DNA of 64,000 nt from Silanimonas sp. (GCA_026005095.1 BPKK01000003.1:1-64000), one strand, 5' to 3'. Counted from the stretch's first letter, positions 1-10,140 are shown. Made by a program: numbers and translations. The notes: generated from the letters alone by a model not told the origin.

Positions 1-263
1 AGGGCGAACGGCTGGCGCAGGACCTCCAGCAGCACGACCGGTGCTTCCCGAAGCAGGCTGCGCGGCCCGATCACCCGCGGCATCAGGGCCTGCGCCCGGG
101 TCTGCACCAGGGATTCGCTGGGCGGCTTCAGCGACAGGATGCGCACATCCACCCCGCGCTCGAGCAGGCGCTCGATCTCACGGACGATGAAGGTCTCCGA
201 CCAGCAGGGAAACAGGGAGACGAGGTACAGGACGCGCTCCGGCGCGGCGGTGGCGGGGCTCAC
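1..263 (-). CDS. GT4-type glycosyltransferase, N-terminal part (runs off the window)
   Basis: Only the first ~87 residues lie in the window; the gene continues beyond position 1. I translated the start region myself. The start is GTG at 261-263 and overlaps the stop of the upstream GT2 gene (GTGA). The N-terminus contains LYLVSLFPCWSETFIVREI, the opening typical of GT-B fold, family 4 (group 1) glycosyltransferases, whose first Rossmann strand ends in a loop with a conserved S/T-E-T-F motif. It probably adds a sugar from a nucleotide-activated donor to the undecaprenyl-linked repeat unit at the cytoplasmic face of the inner membrane. It is the last visible gene of the leftward exopolysaccharide operon. 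Donor and acceptor cannot be told from this fragment. Confidence 0.75.
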   Translation of the reverse strand, partial: MSPATAAPERVLYLVSLFPCWSETFIVREIERLLERGVDVRILSLKPPSESLVQTRAQALMPRVIGPRSLLREAPVVLLEVLRQPFA

Positions 264-1423
264 GGGGATCGGGGGGCCTTGTCGAGCGGGACGGGCGCCG
301 TGCGCCAGAGGTGAGCATCACGGCGGCGGAGGAAATCGAGGAAGCCAAGCACGGCGTAGGCGTTCATCTCGAGGAAGGAAGAGGCGAGCCTCACCGGCAG
401 CAGGGCACGCAGGCCGGGCCAGCCAAGCCCGGCCAGCGCAAGGGCATAGGCCCCCAGCTGGGCAGCGAGCAGCCCCCCGGCCCAGGGCCCGCTGCCGAGC
501 AGGGCCAGGTTGGCGACGAGGGCCCCGGCGAGTGGCAGCGGTGCGACCAAGCGCAACAGCTTGTGCTGGAGGAAGCGCAAGGCCAGTGGATGCGCACCAG
601 GCCAGGCCAGCGATGGCCGGGCGGTGAGCAGTTGCCAGTTGCCGGCGAGGGTGCGCCGCTTGCGGGCCGACTCCACCGCCGCGCTCGGCGAGGCCCGGTC
701 GTAGGCCACGGCCCCCTCCACCAGCCCTACCCGGCCACCACGGCGGGCGATCTCGAGTGGCACCCACAGGTCGTCGAGCACCAGTCCCGGGGGCGGGATC
801 GGCATGTCGCCGCGACGCACCGCGTACAGGGCACCGCTCACTCCCACCACCGAACCGGTGGCCGCCTCGGCGCGGCGCAGGGCGGTTTCGTAACGCCAAT
901 AGGCATCCACGGCCAGGGCATAGCCATGGGCATCTTCCAGCCGCAACAGTCCGCCCGCCGCGGCGAGTCCGCCGGCCAGGGCCTCGCACAAGGACCGGAT
1001 GCTGCCCGGCGCCAGCCGCTGCCGGACATCGGTGAACACCAGTACCTCGCCCTCCGCGAGTGCGATGGCATCGGCCAGACAGGCGCTCTTGCCGCGCCGC
1101 AGCGGAGCCTCCACTGCCCGCAGGCGCGGCCCGGCGAAGGCCCGCAGGATGGCATTGGTGCCATCGCAGGAGCCATCGGACACCACCACCAGTTCGAGCC
1201 GGTCGGCAGGATAGTCGTGGCCGAGCAGATCCCGCAGCTTGGTCTCGAGATGGGCCTCGCCGTTGTGCACCGCCATGCACACGCTGACCCGCGGCAGCCA
1301 GGGCTGCGGCCGCACCGGGCGCGGCCAGAGACGGGCACGCAGCTGCATGGCCAGAGGGTAGCCGACGAAAGTCCAGGCGAGCAGGAGAAGGCAGCCCGCC
1401 AGCAGCCCCTCCCAGAACATCAT
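260..1423 (-). CDS. Membrane-associated family 2 glycosyltransferase
   Basis: 387 residues. There is an N-terminal membrane anchor (about residues 5-25), then a GT-A domain (SVCMAVHNGE near residue 46, VVVSDGSCDGTN near 80, acidic FTDVR near 130, LDDLWVP near 220 and a KRRTLAGN segment near 260 that corresponds to the QxxRW region of processive GT2 enzymes). Two or three C-terminal hydrophobic segments follow. This layout fits enzymes that build polysaccharide at the inner membrane. The ATG start overlaps the stop of the deacetylase gene, and its own stop overlaps the next glycosyltransferase, so it is translationally coupled in the exopolysaccharide operon. Sugar specificity is unknown. Confidence 0.85.
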   Translation of the reverse strand: MMFWEGLLAGCLLLLAWTFVGYPLAMQLRARLWPRPVRPQPWLPRVSVCMAVHNGEAHLETKLRDLLGHDYPADRLELVVVSDGSCDGTNAILRAFAGPRLRAVEAPLRRGKSACLADAIALAEGEVLVFTDVRQRLAPGSIRSLCEALAGGLAAAGGLLRLEDAHGYALAVDAYWRYETALRRAEAATGSVVGVSGALYAVRRGDMPIPPPGLVLDDLWVPLEIARRGGRVGLVEGAVAYDRASPSAAVESARKRRTLAGNWQLLTARPSLAWPGAHPLALRFLQHKLLRLVAPLPLAGALVANLALLGSGPWAGGLLAAQLGAYALALAGLGWPGLRALLPVRLASSFLEMNAYAVLGFLDFLRRRDAHLWRTAPVPLDKAPRSP

Positions 1424-2208
1424 GCCCCGCTCCCGAGTGCCCGGGCCCGCCAGCGCTCGTAGCGCGCATCGCCGAGCAGGGTCTTGGCCGATTCCAGGAC
1501 ACGGTAACGCCAGCGCAGGTGGCGCAGGGCCGGCTGCCCGCCAGTTGCCCAGCGCATTACCTCGCCCACCGTGTGGTGGCGGATGACGGCCACCCTTGGC
1601 AGTGGCTGCTCTCCGGCCGGAGCCTCACTCCTGACCATCCCCGGGCAGGACCCAAGCACTGCGCGATAGCCCAGCGTGCGGGCGAGCGGCACCAGACCGC
1701 GCGGCACCCGCCCTCCGGGCGGAGCGAGCAGACTCACCGGCACGCCGGTGGCCTGCTCGATCTGCGCCTTCGACACCCTGAGCTCCTCGCGCAGAGCGGC
1801 CGGCGTAAGGTGGGTGAAATAGGTATGGGTCTGCCCATGCGACTGCAGGCTCATGCCAGCCGCGGCGAGGCGCCGCACCCCGGCCCAGTCGAGGAAGCCC
1901 GGCCGTCCCACCCGCGCAGGGTTGATGAAGAAATCCGCCTTCAGGCCACGGGCGGCAAGCAGGGGCAGGGCCTCCTCGAGATTGCTGGCATCGCCGTCGT
2001 CGAAGGTGATCCAGACCTGCGGCAGGCCATCGTCCATGTCGAGCAGGTCGCGTGCCGCACCCACCCGATGACCCGAGGCCACCAGGGCATCCAGCAGGGC
2101 GGCGAACCGTCCGGCCTCGATGCTGTAGTGCGGGTCGGCTGCATAACCGGCGGCCCGCGCACGCGGACCGTCGATGCCATGGAACATCAGGGCCAGGGCG
2201 CAGGGCAT
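1420..2208 (-). CDS. NodB-type polysaccharide deacetylase
   Basis: 262 residues from the ATG at 2206-2208, which overlaps the preceding stop (TGATG). A longer reading frame exists, but its upstream part is compositionally odd and overlaps the beta-barrel gene. Carbohydrate esterase 4 features are visible: TFDDGD (catalytic Asp and first metal-site Asp), SHGQTHTYF (metal His residues) and a later LLAPPGGRVPRG motif (the family's R/P-P-x-G region). The enzyme would remove N- or O-acetyl groups from the polysaccharide or its lipid-linked precursor. No signal peptide is evident, so action on a cytoplasmic intermediate is possible. Exosortase-A loci commonly include such a deacetylase. Confidence 0.82.
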   Translation of the reverse strand: MPCALALMFHGIDGPRARAAGYAADPHYSIEAGRFAALLDALVASGHRVGAARDLLDMDDGLPQVWITFDDGDASNLEEALPLLAARGLKADFFINPARVGRPGFLDWAGVRRLAAAGMSLQSHGQTHTYFTHLTPAALREELRVSKAQIEQATGVPVSLLAPPGGRVPRGLVPLARTLGYRAVLGSCPGMVRSEAPAGEQPLPRVAVIRHHTVGEVMRWATGGQPALRHLRWRYRVLESAKTLLGDARYERWRARALGSGA

Positions 2209-3530
2209 CAGCGCACCAGGGTGAAAGCAAGCAGCACGCGGTGGTCGGTGTACGCCTGCGCCGCCTGGCTGCTTTGGCGCTCCCCCCGGCTCAGCTCGAG
2301 GCTGAGCCCGCTGCGCCGGGAGGTCTGCCACTGGCCGATGAGGGCGAGGCGGGTGTCGCGGTCGTTACGGTCCACCGCCTCGTAGCGCCGCCACTCGGCG
2401 CCGGCCTGGGCCGCCAGCGAGAAAGTGGCACGCACCTGGCGGCTGGCCGAGACGTAGAGCCCGCGCACCGTCTGGTCAAGACCACTGGCGCGCAGGTACT
2501 CCTGTCGCCGCCACTGGCCGTCGAGCCGCAGATAGAGCGATTCATCGCGACGCGACAGACCAAGACGCCCGCCGGTCTGCTCGAACAAGTCGCCGCTCAG
2601 GGGGGTGTTGCGGAAGGCCAAGCGAGCCACCGGCAAGGCATAATCGCGGGGGTCCGGCGCCCCCTCCAGCAGATCCTCGGCGCTATCGCCGAAGCCGCGC
2701 GAGGCATCCACCTCGAACTGCCCAAGATCGCTGAAGCGGTAGGCGAGGCGGAAACGCAGGAAGGGCAGTGACTCTTCCTCCGCCTCCCCCGGCATCACCC
2801 GCTCGAAGCGTACCCGGCTGTAGCCGGCATCGAGGTTGAGGTCGCTGCTCGGGCCGCGCCGGGTGAAACGGAGGAACCCATTCCCACGGCGGTAGTCGGA
2901 GGCCGTGGAAGCCGCCCGGAAGTCGACCTCGAGCCCTTCGAGTTCGGCGCTCAGGGTGCGCAGGGCGTCGAGCTCGTACAGGCCGCGTACCGCAGCCCCC
3001 ATCCGGCGGCCATCGAAATCGGCGCTGCGATCGGCCCCGGTATGCAGGTAGCGCAACTCGCCCACCAGCCGAGTGGTGGGCGAAGGCCGCAAGGCCAGGG
3101 TGGGCCCGGTAAGGATGACCTCGGCGCGCTGGCGGTTGTCCGGGGCATCGACACTGAAGGGATTGAGCGGCTGGTCCGTGAGCACCGCCTGGAAGGCCCA
3201 GGATAGGCGCTCCGGCGCGATCACCCAGCGCCCGCTCGCCCCTACCTGCCCCAGCCATTCGTCGTCGAAACGGCCACGCAGGTAGTGGCGGTAGGCAAGG
3301 TTGCCCGCCGCCTCGAACTCCCCCGAGGCGCCCTCGTGCACCCAGGCGAAGCCCAGCGAGGGCGTAAGCGCGGTATCCGGCACCGCGACCGGACGCCGAG
3401 CCATGTTGTCGCTGTGGTCGAGGCCGATGCCGAGGCGATAGTTCAGCCCCTGGGGATCGCCCTGGGCCGCCACGCCGGTGGCACCGAGCAGGCCGAGTGT
3501 GGCAAGGGCGAGAGGGATCGCACGGAGCAT
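2208..3530 (-). CDS. Outer-membrane beta-barrel protein of the exopolysaccharide operon
   Basis: 440 residues starting with a clear signal peptide (LALATLGLLGATGVAAQ; likely cut after VAA). The mature protein is almost entirely alternating polar/hydrophobic beta-strands and ends with a strand finishing in F-T-L-V-R. It has the look of the beta-barrel proteins in exosortase-A/PEP-CTERM exopolysaccharide clusters (TIGR03016-like; recognised by pattern, not by search). The likely role is in outer-membrane passage or anchoring of the polysaccharide, near the Wza-type protein of the same operon. The start is ATG at 3528-3530, two bases after the cpsD-like stop. A longer reading frame entering from the cpsD frame exists only because of the frameshift in cpsD. 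Confidence 0.8.
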   Translation of the reverse strand: MLRAIPLALATLGLLGATGVAAQGDPQGLNYRLGIGLDHSDNMARRPVAVPDTALTPSLGFAWVHEGASGEFEAAGNLAYRHYLRGRFDDEWLGQVGASGRWVIAPERLSWAFQAVLTDQPLNPFSVDAPDNRQRAEVILTGPTLALRPSPTTRLVGELRYLHTGADRSADFDGRRMGAAVRGLYELDALRTLSAELEGLEVDFRAASTASDYRRGNGFLRFTRRGPSSDLNLDAGYSRVRFERVMPGEAEEESLPFLRFRLAYRFSDLGQFEVDASRGFGDSAEDLLEGAPDPRDYALPVARLAFRNTPLSGDLFEQTGGRLGLSRRDESLYLRLDGQWRRQEYLRASGLDQTVRGLYVSASRQVRATFSLAAQAGAEWRRYEAVDRNDRDTRLALIGQWQTSRRSGLSLELSRGERQSSQAAQAYTDHRVLLAFTLVR

Positions 3531-3532
3531 CG

Positions 3533-4247
3533 TCAGGGCACCTTGTTGAACACCACGCCGGCCAGGCGGGCGGGATCGAAGACGGCACCGGCATCGGCCA
3601 CTGCCGCAGCGGTATCGCGGCCGTAGCCGGCCACCAGCACCGAGAGGTCGGCGAACTGCGAGGCGATGCGGGCATCCGGGGCGTTGGCCACCGCCGCGCT
3701 GTCGAGCACCACCGTGATGCGCTCGCCCGAGGTGCGCAGGGCCTCGACGAGATGGCGCATCCGGGCCGAGGAGAGCAGCTCGCCCGAGGCCTCGCGGCGG
3801 GCGCCGGCCGGTACCAGCCACAGCCGCGGCAGAGCGGTCGGGTGGACGATGGCCGGCAGTTCGGCACGGCCCTCGAGGAAATCGACCAGGCCGGGGGCTT
3901 GCCTCCTGACCGAGGCGCTCGTGCAGCACCGGCGAGCGCAGATTGCCGTCCACGAGGATGGCGCTGCGGCTCTCGTCCATCGCGATGGCCGCGGCAAGGT
4001 TGGTGGCCACGAAGCTGCCACCGCTGCCCCGCCGCACCGAGGCCACCAGCACCACCATGCTCTCCGAGGGAGCGCGCGCCAGCAGCTGGGTGCGCAGGTC
4101 GCGGAAGGCATCGGCCGGCCGCGGGTCCGGCATGTCGTGGCCGACGATGCGCCGCGCCTGGCGCTGGGCCGGATTGAAGGGCGTGGGCAGGGGGCGCCCG
4201 GATGAGGGGGCCGGCAGCGCGAAACGCTCACCGAAGGACAGGCTCAC
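3533..4247 (-). pseudogene. CpsD/Wze-like P-loop protein, frameshifted and with degenerate nucleotide motifs
   Basis: The N-terminal ~113 residues are in one frame and the C-terminal ~120 (from APGLVDFLEG to VVFNKVP) in another. The frames can be joined by removing one base between about 3893 and 3911, next to a run of five G. The fold is that of the cytoplasmic tyrosine autokinases that partner Wzz proteins (Walker A region VASVRRGSGGSFVATNLA, Walker A' region ILVDGNLR). The Walker A lysine is replaced by glycine, the usual D-x-D-x-R is D-G-N-x-R, and no C-terminal tyrosine cluster is present. Even if the frameshift is a sequencing error, this looks like a non-catalytic relative. The start overlaps the Wzz-like stop (ATGA). 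Confidence 0.7.
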
Positions 4248-5800
4248 AGCAGGATGCTCCCACGCTGGATGGCAACGATGAGGTAGATGCCGAACACCGT
4301 GGCCACGATAAGGCCGGCGAGCAGCAGACGCAGCTGCTCGCGGCGGCGGTCGGCCAGCGTGCGCAACTCGGGGATGCTCACCAGCACCGGCAGCGGCTGC
4401 TGCTGGGCCAGGGCCGGGGCGGTGCGCACCCGCGGGTCGTAGAACAGGTAGAGGACGAGCAGGCCGAGCGGCGCCAGCAGCCCCAGCACCAGGCCGGCCA
4501 CGGCGAAGTGCATGAGCCTAAGACCGCTGGGCTGCAGCGGCAGGGCCGCGGGCTCCTGCACGCGGAAAGTGAGGCCGCGCTTCTCGGCATCGAGGTTCAT
4601 CGAGACCCGGGCATTCTCGCGGCGGCGCAGCAGGTCCTGGTACAGATCGCGGTTGACTTCGTAGTCGCGGGTGAGCTCGGCGAGCTGCGCCTCGGAATCG
4701 GCCACCCGGCGTCCGCGTTCCAGCTCGGCCTTCAGCAGGGCCTCGTTCTCGGTGATGCGGGCGGCAAGGCCGGCCATGTTGCTACGCACCTGGGCAAGGT
4801 CGGAACGCAGCTCCTGGTAGAGCGGATTGCGCATCACGGCCAGTTCATCACGCTCGCCAGAGCGCTCGCTGGCGCGGGCCTCGAGCATGGCCGCCTGCAG
4901 GTCCTCGATCTGATGGCGCAGGCGCACCACGTCGGGGTACTCGTCGGTGTATTCGAGGCGGAGGCGGTCGAGCTGGCCCTGCAGATCGGCGAGCCGCACC
5001 TGCATCTCGCCGGAGCGGGTGCGCGCGCCGCTGATTTCGGCCTCGCCACTCAACTGCCCTGCCAGCGAGGCCTCGCGCATCCGCAGCTCGGAGAGCTGGG
5101 TGCGGGCCTGCTCGATGCTGGTGCGCAGGCCGGCGATGCGGCTGCGCACGTCGGTCTCGCTGCCCGGGGCGGCATCCTGGTTCTCCGAGCGGAACTGCTT
5201 GAGGCGGGCCTCGGCGTCGGTGAGCTTGGCGTGGTACTCCGCCACCTGCGAATCGATGAACTCATAGGCCTCGCGGCTCTCGCGCTCCTTGGCCTCCAGG
5301 CTTTCCTGCATGAACAGCTCGGCGAAGCGCTGCGCCACCCGGAAGGCGCGCTCGGGCTCCTTGTCCGCATAGCTGATCTGGATCAGGTTGGGCCCGGGGC
5401 TGGAGACGCTGGTGCGCAACTTGATCTGCTCGGCGGCCCGTTCGCGGGCGATCGGATCGGGCAGTTCGGCCGCCCAGCCACCGGCCTCGAGGATCTCGGC
5501 CATCACCTTGCGGCTGAAGATCACTTCGCGGGCGATGCGCGCCCGGTCGGCCACGCCCGTGGGCACGGCACGTCCCTCCATCAGCGGGGCGATGATGTTG
5601 GTCTCGCTGGCCTGGATGGTGGTGCTGGAAACGTACTTCTTCGGCAGCACCGCGCCGATGGCGAGCGCTGCCAGCGCCACGGCGGCGAAGCCGACGCCGA
5701 GGCCGAGGGCGCGGCGCCGGAGCTCGCCCAGCAGCACCGGCAGCAGGGCAAGCCAGTCCGGCGCACGGGTCGGGCCTTCAAGCAACAGGGGGGCATTCAC
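4244..5800 (-). CDS. Wzz/GumC-type polysaccharide chain-length determinant
   Basis: 518 residues. One transmembrane helix lies near residues 30-50 (LGLGVGFAAVALAALAIGAV), followed by the Wzz domain start (KKYVSSTTI). A long periplasmic coiled-coil region spans about 170-400 (many Glu/Arg/Leu heptads), then comes a PxxP-like stretch (QEPAALPLQPSG) and a second membrane segment near 425-450. A third hydrophobic segment at the extreme C-terminus (LLLAGLIVATVFGIYLIVAI) resembles exosortase-A-associated chain-length proteins (TIGR03007-like). It sets polymer length together with the Wza-type export protein. The GTG start overlaps the stop of the Wza-like gene (GTGA); no in-frame ATG fits better. 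Confidence 0.88.
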   Translation of the reverse strand: MNAPLLLEGPTRAPDWLALLPVLLGELRRRALGLGVGFAAVALAALAIGAVLPKKYVSSTTIQASETNIIAPLMEGRAVPTGVADRARIAREVIFSRKVMAEILEAGGWAAELPDPIARERAAEQIKLRTSVSSPGPNLIQISYADKEPERAFRVAQRFAELFMQESLEAKERESREAYEFIDSQVAEYHAKLTDAEARLKQFRSENQDAAPGSETDVRSRIAGLRTSIEQARTQLSELRMREASLAGQLSGEAEISGARTRSGEMQVRLADLQGQLDRLRLEYTDEYPDVVRLRHQIEDLQAAMLEARASERSGERDELAVMRNPLYQELRSDLAQVRSNMAGLAARITENEALLKAELERGRRVADSEAQLAELTRDYEVNRDLYQDLLRRRENARVSMNLDAEKRGLTFRVQEPAALPLQPSGLRLMHFAVAGLVLGLLAPLGLLVLYLFYDPRVRTAPALAQQQPLPVLVSIPELRTLADRRREQLRLLLAGLIVATVFGIYLIVAIQRGSILL

Positions 5801-6441
5801 AGGGCACGCTCCGGCACGGTGATCACGTCGCCCGGCCGCACCTCGACATTCGATTCGAGCCGGCCGCCGTTGAGGATGTCGCCCAGCCGCAGGTCGCGGG
5901 TCTCGACCCCGCCATCGGCGCGGCGGCGATGCAGGCGGGCACGGTTCGGGGCGGCGAAATCGTTCACCCCGCCCGCCTGCAGCACGGCGTCCAGCACCGT
6001 CATGCCCTGGCGGTAGGGCACCGACACCGGCTGCCGCACCGCGCCGGTCACCCGCACCCGGGAAATGAACTCGTGGCTGCGCAACTCCACCAGGATCACC
6101 GCCACCTTCGGATCACGCACATAGGTGGCGAGGCGCGATTCGATGTCTGCCGCCACCTCCTGCGGCGTGCGGCCGCCGGCCATCACGTCGCCGAGCAGGG
6201 GCACCGAGATCCTTCCATCGGGGCGCACCGGCACGGTGACACTGAGTTCGGGGTTGCGCCAGACCGCGATCTGTACCCGGTCGTCGACACCGATGCGGTA
6301 GACCTCGGAAAACTCCGCCGCGGCAGGCGGCTCGGCCGCCATGGCGGCATGGCCGGCCACCGGAAGCAGTCCGAGGGCGAGGACGAAGGAGGAGAAAGAC
6401 CGCAGGATCAGGAGGCGGTGGGGAAAACTCACGATGGACAT
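5797..6441 (-). CDS. Wza-type polysaccharide export protein
   Basis: 214 residues from the ATG at 6439-6441, which begins the signal peptide (LVLALGLLPVAGHAAMA). Longer in-frame starts would add an unlikely Arg/Pro-rich extension. The polysaccharide biosynthesis/export domain is present (YRIGVDDRVQIAVWRNPELS near 47-66, PDGRISVPLLGDVMAGG near 72-88), followed by a SLBB-type domain (VRVTGAVRQP near 127, then PGDVITVPE at the C-terminus). No lipobox cysteine is seen, so it may not be a lipoprotein like E. coli Wza. It is the first gene of the leftward exopolysaccharide operon. A sequence block shared with the region upstream of the 4-epimerase gene lies 79 bases before its start. Confidence 0.85.
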   Translation of the reverse strand: MSIVSFPHRLLILRSFSSFVLALGLLPVAGHAAMAAEPPAAAEFSEVYRIGVDDRVQIAVWRNPELSVTVPVRPDGRISVPLLGDVMAGGRTPQEVAADIESRLATYVRDPKVAVILVELRSHEFISRVRVTGAVRQPVSVPYRQGMTVLDAVLQAGGVNDFAAPNRARLHRRRADGGVETRDLRLGDILNGGRLESNVEVRPGDVITVPERAL

Positions 6442-6519
6442 GCGATGCCCTGCTCCTTGGGCGCCCGGGGGGACCGCGCCTCGCGGCCGGGCGCACGGCC
6501 GTGGGGTGGGGGAAATGTG

Positions 6520-6547
6520 ATGATACGCTGGCCGCAAGGGTTTTTGA
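6520..6547 (-). promoter_or_regulatory. Shared 28-base upstream motif, copy 1 (before the Wza-like gene)
   Basis: Read on the minus strand, this block has TCAAAA at offset 1, CCTTGCGGCC at offset 9 and GTATC at offset 22, ending A-T. It matches 23 of 28 positions with 10141-10168. The end of the block is 78 bases upstream of the Wza-like start. TCAAAA and TATCAT are 16 bases apart and could serve as -35/-10-like elements, but the conserved middle suggests a bound regulator as well. The regulator is unknown. Confidence 0.5.
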
Positions 6548-6570
6548 GCAACGGATCACAGTTTTTCACC

Positions 6571-7215
6571 ATGCCCACCCGCCTGCTCGACGATCTGCGC
6601 CGCCTCGGCCTTCCTCCCGGCGCCCCCGTGTCCGCACTGAAGCCGGCCTGGCGGCGGGTCGCCTCGCAACTGCACCCAGACCGCCATGGCGGCACTGCCG
6701 CTCCCGCCCTGGCCGAGGCGAACGCCGCCCTGGCCCGGCTCGAGGCCTTCGCCCGCGTCCACGGCCGGCTGCCCGGCCCGGCCGATCTCGAGGCAGCGCC
6801 CTCCCGGCCCGCCCGCAGCGGAGGGCGCCGGGCGGCTGCCGTGCTGACATTGCTGGCCGCCGGGGTATTCGTGTTCTGGCCACAGCCGCCCGCTCCCGCG
6901 CCGGCCCCGGAGACGGAATCGCTCATCCACGCTTCCGGCCCGCCGGCCGCAGCCGCCGGCACCCCGGCGCAGGCCACAGCGCCGGCATCCCGCCCGTCCC
7001 CGGAAGCCGCACCGCGCCGGCTGGTGCCCGGCATGTCGAAGGCCGAGGTCGAACGCCTGCTCGGCAGCCCGGTGTTCCGCAGCGACGGGCGCTGGGAATA
7101 CGGCCCCTCCAGCGTCCATTTCGCGCACGGCCGGGTAGCCGGCTGGTACAGCTCTCCGCTTCGCCCCCTGCCCGTCGCCACGCCGCATGCCTCCCCGGAG
7201 CCGCCGACCGAGTGA
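6571..7215 (+). CDS. J-domain-like, single-pass membrane protein with BamE-like C-terminus
   Basis: 214 residues. The N-terminal ~55 residues resemble a short J-domain, with the motif LHPDRHG (HPD near residues 32-34) between two predicted helices. A hydrophobic segment near 88-108 (AAAVLTLLAAGVFVFWPQPP) is followed by a Pro/Ala-rich linker. The C-terminal part contains MSKAEVERLLGSP and a short beta-rich tail (FRSDGRWEYGPSSVHFAHG), the pattern of SmpA/BamE-type or related small periplasmic domains. It would place a J-domain in the cytoplasm and a small beta-domain in the periplasm. It is divergent from the Wza-like gene and meets the sugar transferase gene end to end. I do not know a named family for the whole protein. 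Confidence 0.6.
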   Translation: MPTRLLDDLRRLGLPPGAPVSALKPAWRRVASQLHPDRHGGTAAPALAEANAALARLEAFARVHGRLPGPADLEAAPSRPARSGGRRAAAVLTLLAAGVFVFWPQPPAPAPAPETESLIHASGPPAAAAGTPAQATAPASRPSPEAAPRRLVPGMSKAEVERLLGSPVFRSDGRWEYGPSSVHFAHGRVAGWYSSPLRPLPVATPHASPEPPTE

Positions 7216-8622
7216 TCAGCGCGCCCCCTTGCCGAACAGCACCACTTCCACCGTCTGCAGCAGCACCAGCAGGTCGAACATCAGGCTCTGGTGCTTCACG
7301 TAGTACAGGTCGTACTTGAGCTTCTCCTCGGCGTCCTTCACCGAGGCGCCATAGGCGTAGCGCAGCTGCGCCCAGCCGGTGATGCCCGGCTTCACCACGT
7401 GCCGCAGGCCGTAGTAGGGAATCTCGCGCTCCAGCTGTTCGACGAAGGCCGGACGCTCGGGGCGCGGACCGACGAAACTCATCTCGCCCTTGAGCACGTT
7501 CACCACCTGGGGCAGTTCGTCGATGCGCAGCTTGCGGATCACCCGCCCTACCCGGGTCACCCGGTCGTCGTCGCTGGTGGCCCAGCGCGCCACACCATCG
7601 CGCTCGGCATCGGTGCGCATGCTGCGGAACTTGATGACACGGAAGGTCCGCCCGCCCTCTCCCACCCGCTCCTGCAGGTAGAACACCGGGCCGCGCGGCC
7701 CGCTCTCGAGCTTGATGCAGAGTGCGGTCAGCAGCATCACCGGCAGGGCGAGGACGAACAATGCCGAGGCCGAGAGGATGTCGAAGGCCCGCTTGCTCGC
7801 CGAGCGCACCACGCCGCGGTCGAATCCGGATTCGAACACCACCCAGGACGGGCTCAGTACGTTGATCTGGGCCCGTCCAGTCTGCATCTCGAGGAAATCG
7901 TGCAGTTCGTTGACCAACACGCCACGCAGCCGGCAGGCCATCAGCGCGTCGAGCGGCAGGGTGCCGCGGCGGCAGTCCGGCGCCACCACGATCTCGTCCA
8001 CGGCGAGCAGATCGACCAGGGCAACGAGGCCCTGCGAGGCATCGAGATGCAGTTCGACCGGCACCCGCGGGGCATCGCCCGGCATCGGCACATAGCCAAC
8101 GATGCCGAAGGTGCGGCGGTCGCTGGCCCGACGCAGTCGGGAATGGATCAAATCGGCCTTCTCGCCGGTGCCGAGCACCAGCACCTGGCGACGTAGCAAC
8201 TCGCCGCGGCCCACCGCCAGGGCCAGCGCCCGCAGGGCCAGTACGGCAACGAAACCGCTGGCGAGCGCGATAGCCATCACGCCTCGGCCCACGTCCTTTA
8301 CCGGGGTGGCATAGAGGACCGCCAGCAGCACCAGGCCACCACCGACGAAGGCCACCAGCACCCGCACGGCATGCCCGCTCCAGCCGTCGCGGCTCTGGCC
8401 GGCATACAGGCCCATCGAAGTCATTGCCAGCATCAGCACGCAGGCGAACAGCAGGCCCCGCGCCAGGCTGTCGCCGAAGGCAGCCTCAATCAGCGCGACA
8501 TCGCCGAAAAAGCGCACGAAGACGGCGAATTGGAAGGCGAGGAACAGGGCCAGGAACTCGGCCAGGGCAAGCAGCAGGGTCCAGCGACGGGCGGGGTGGA
8601 GGGCGTCGGCGAGGGTGCGCAT
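7216..8622 (-). CDS. Initiating undecaprenyl-phosphate sugar-1-phosphate transferase
   Basis: 468 residues from the ATG at 8620-8622, preceded by AGGA at good spacing; longer starts are less plausible. Four or five N-terminal membrane helices are followed by a Rossmann-like domain (VLVLGTGEKADLI near 170), one more membrane helix (ILSASALFVLALPVMLL), and the catalytic bacterial sugar transferase domain with KFRSMRTDAE, RKLRIDELPQ, GEMSFVGPRPERP and KPGITGWAQ. This matches the WcaJ/EpsB group, including the exosortase-A-associated form (TIGR03013-like). It transfers a hexose-1-phosphate to undecaprenyl phosphate, starting repeat-unit assembly on the inner membrane. It is transcribed divergently from the UDP-sugar dehydrogenase gene across a 208-base gap. 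Confidence 0.92.
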   Translation of the reverse strand: MRTLADALHPARRWTLLLALAEFLALFLAFQFAVFVRFFGDVALIEAAFGDSLARGLLFACVLMLAMTSMGLYAGQSRDGWSGHAVRVLVAFVGGGLVLLAVLYATPVKDVGRGVMAIALASGFVAVLALRALALAVGRGELLRRQVLVLGTGEKADLIHSRLRRASDRRTFGIVGYVPMPGDAPRVPVELHLDASQGLVALVDLLAVDEIVVAPDCRRGTLPLDALMACRLRGVLVNELHDFLEMQTGRAQINVLSPSWVVFESGFDRGVVRSASKRAFDILSASALFVLALPVMLLTALCIKLESGPRGPVFYLQERVGEGGRTFRVIKFRSMRTDAERDGVARWATSDDDRVTRVGRVIRKLRIDELPQVVNVLKGEMSFVGPRPERPAFVEQLEREIPYYGLRHVVKPGITGWAQLRYAYGASVKDAEEKLKYDLYYVKHQSLMFDLLVLLQTVEVVLFGKGAR

Positions 8623-8830
8623 CGCAAATTCCTGCAAAAGTTCCGGGGGGCGACGGGAAACCGGCCAGTTTTCGCCTTCGGCGGAACCCAAAGTGCGCAG
8701 GTCGGCGGAGGCGATCCGGCACCGGGAAAACCGCTGAAGGCCGCACCAAAAGGGCGTGTAGCCAAGGTGAAGCCTGTCACCGATACTATGAGACCCCCAT
8801 CACATTACGGGCACAAGTAGGGCCCCACGG

Positions 8831-10111
<1,281 letters not shown>

Positions 10112-10140
10112 ATCGCCCGTCAAAAAGTGTGACGGAGTCA

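Noticed and set aside
2208..4247. A single 679-residue fusion of CpsD-like and beta-barrel sequences
   Set aside because: The middle part is a frame-shifted, Arg/Pro-rich nonsense stretch; the beta-barrel has its own start and signal peptide.
4202..6016. A 600-codon plus-strand frame opposite the Wzz-like gene
   Set aside because: Antisense shadow of the coiled-coil gene; composition is not protein-like.
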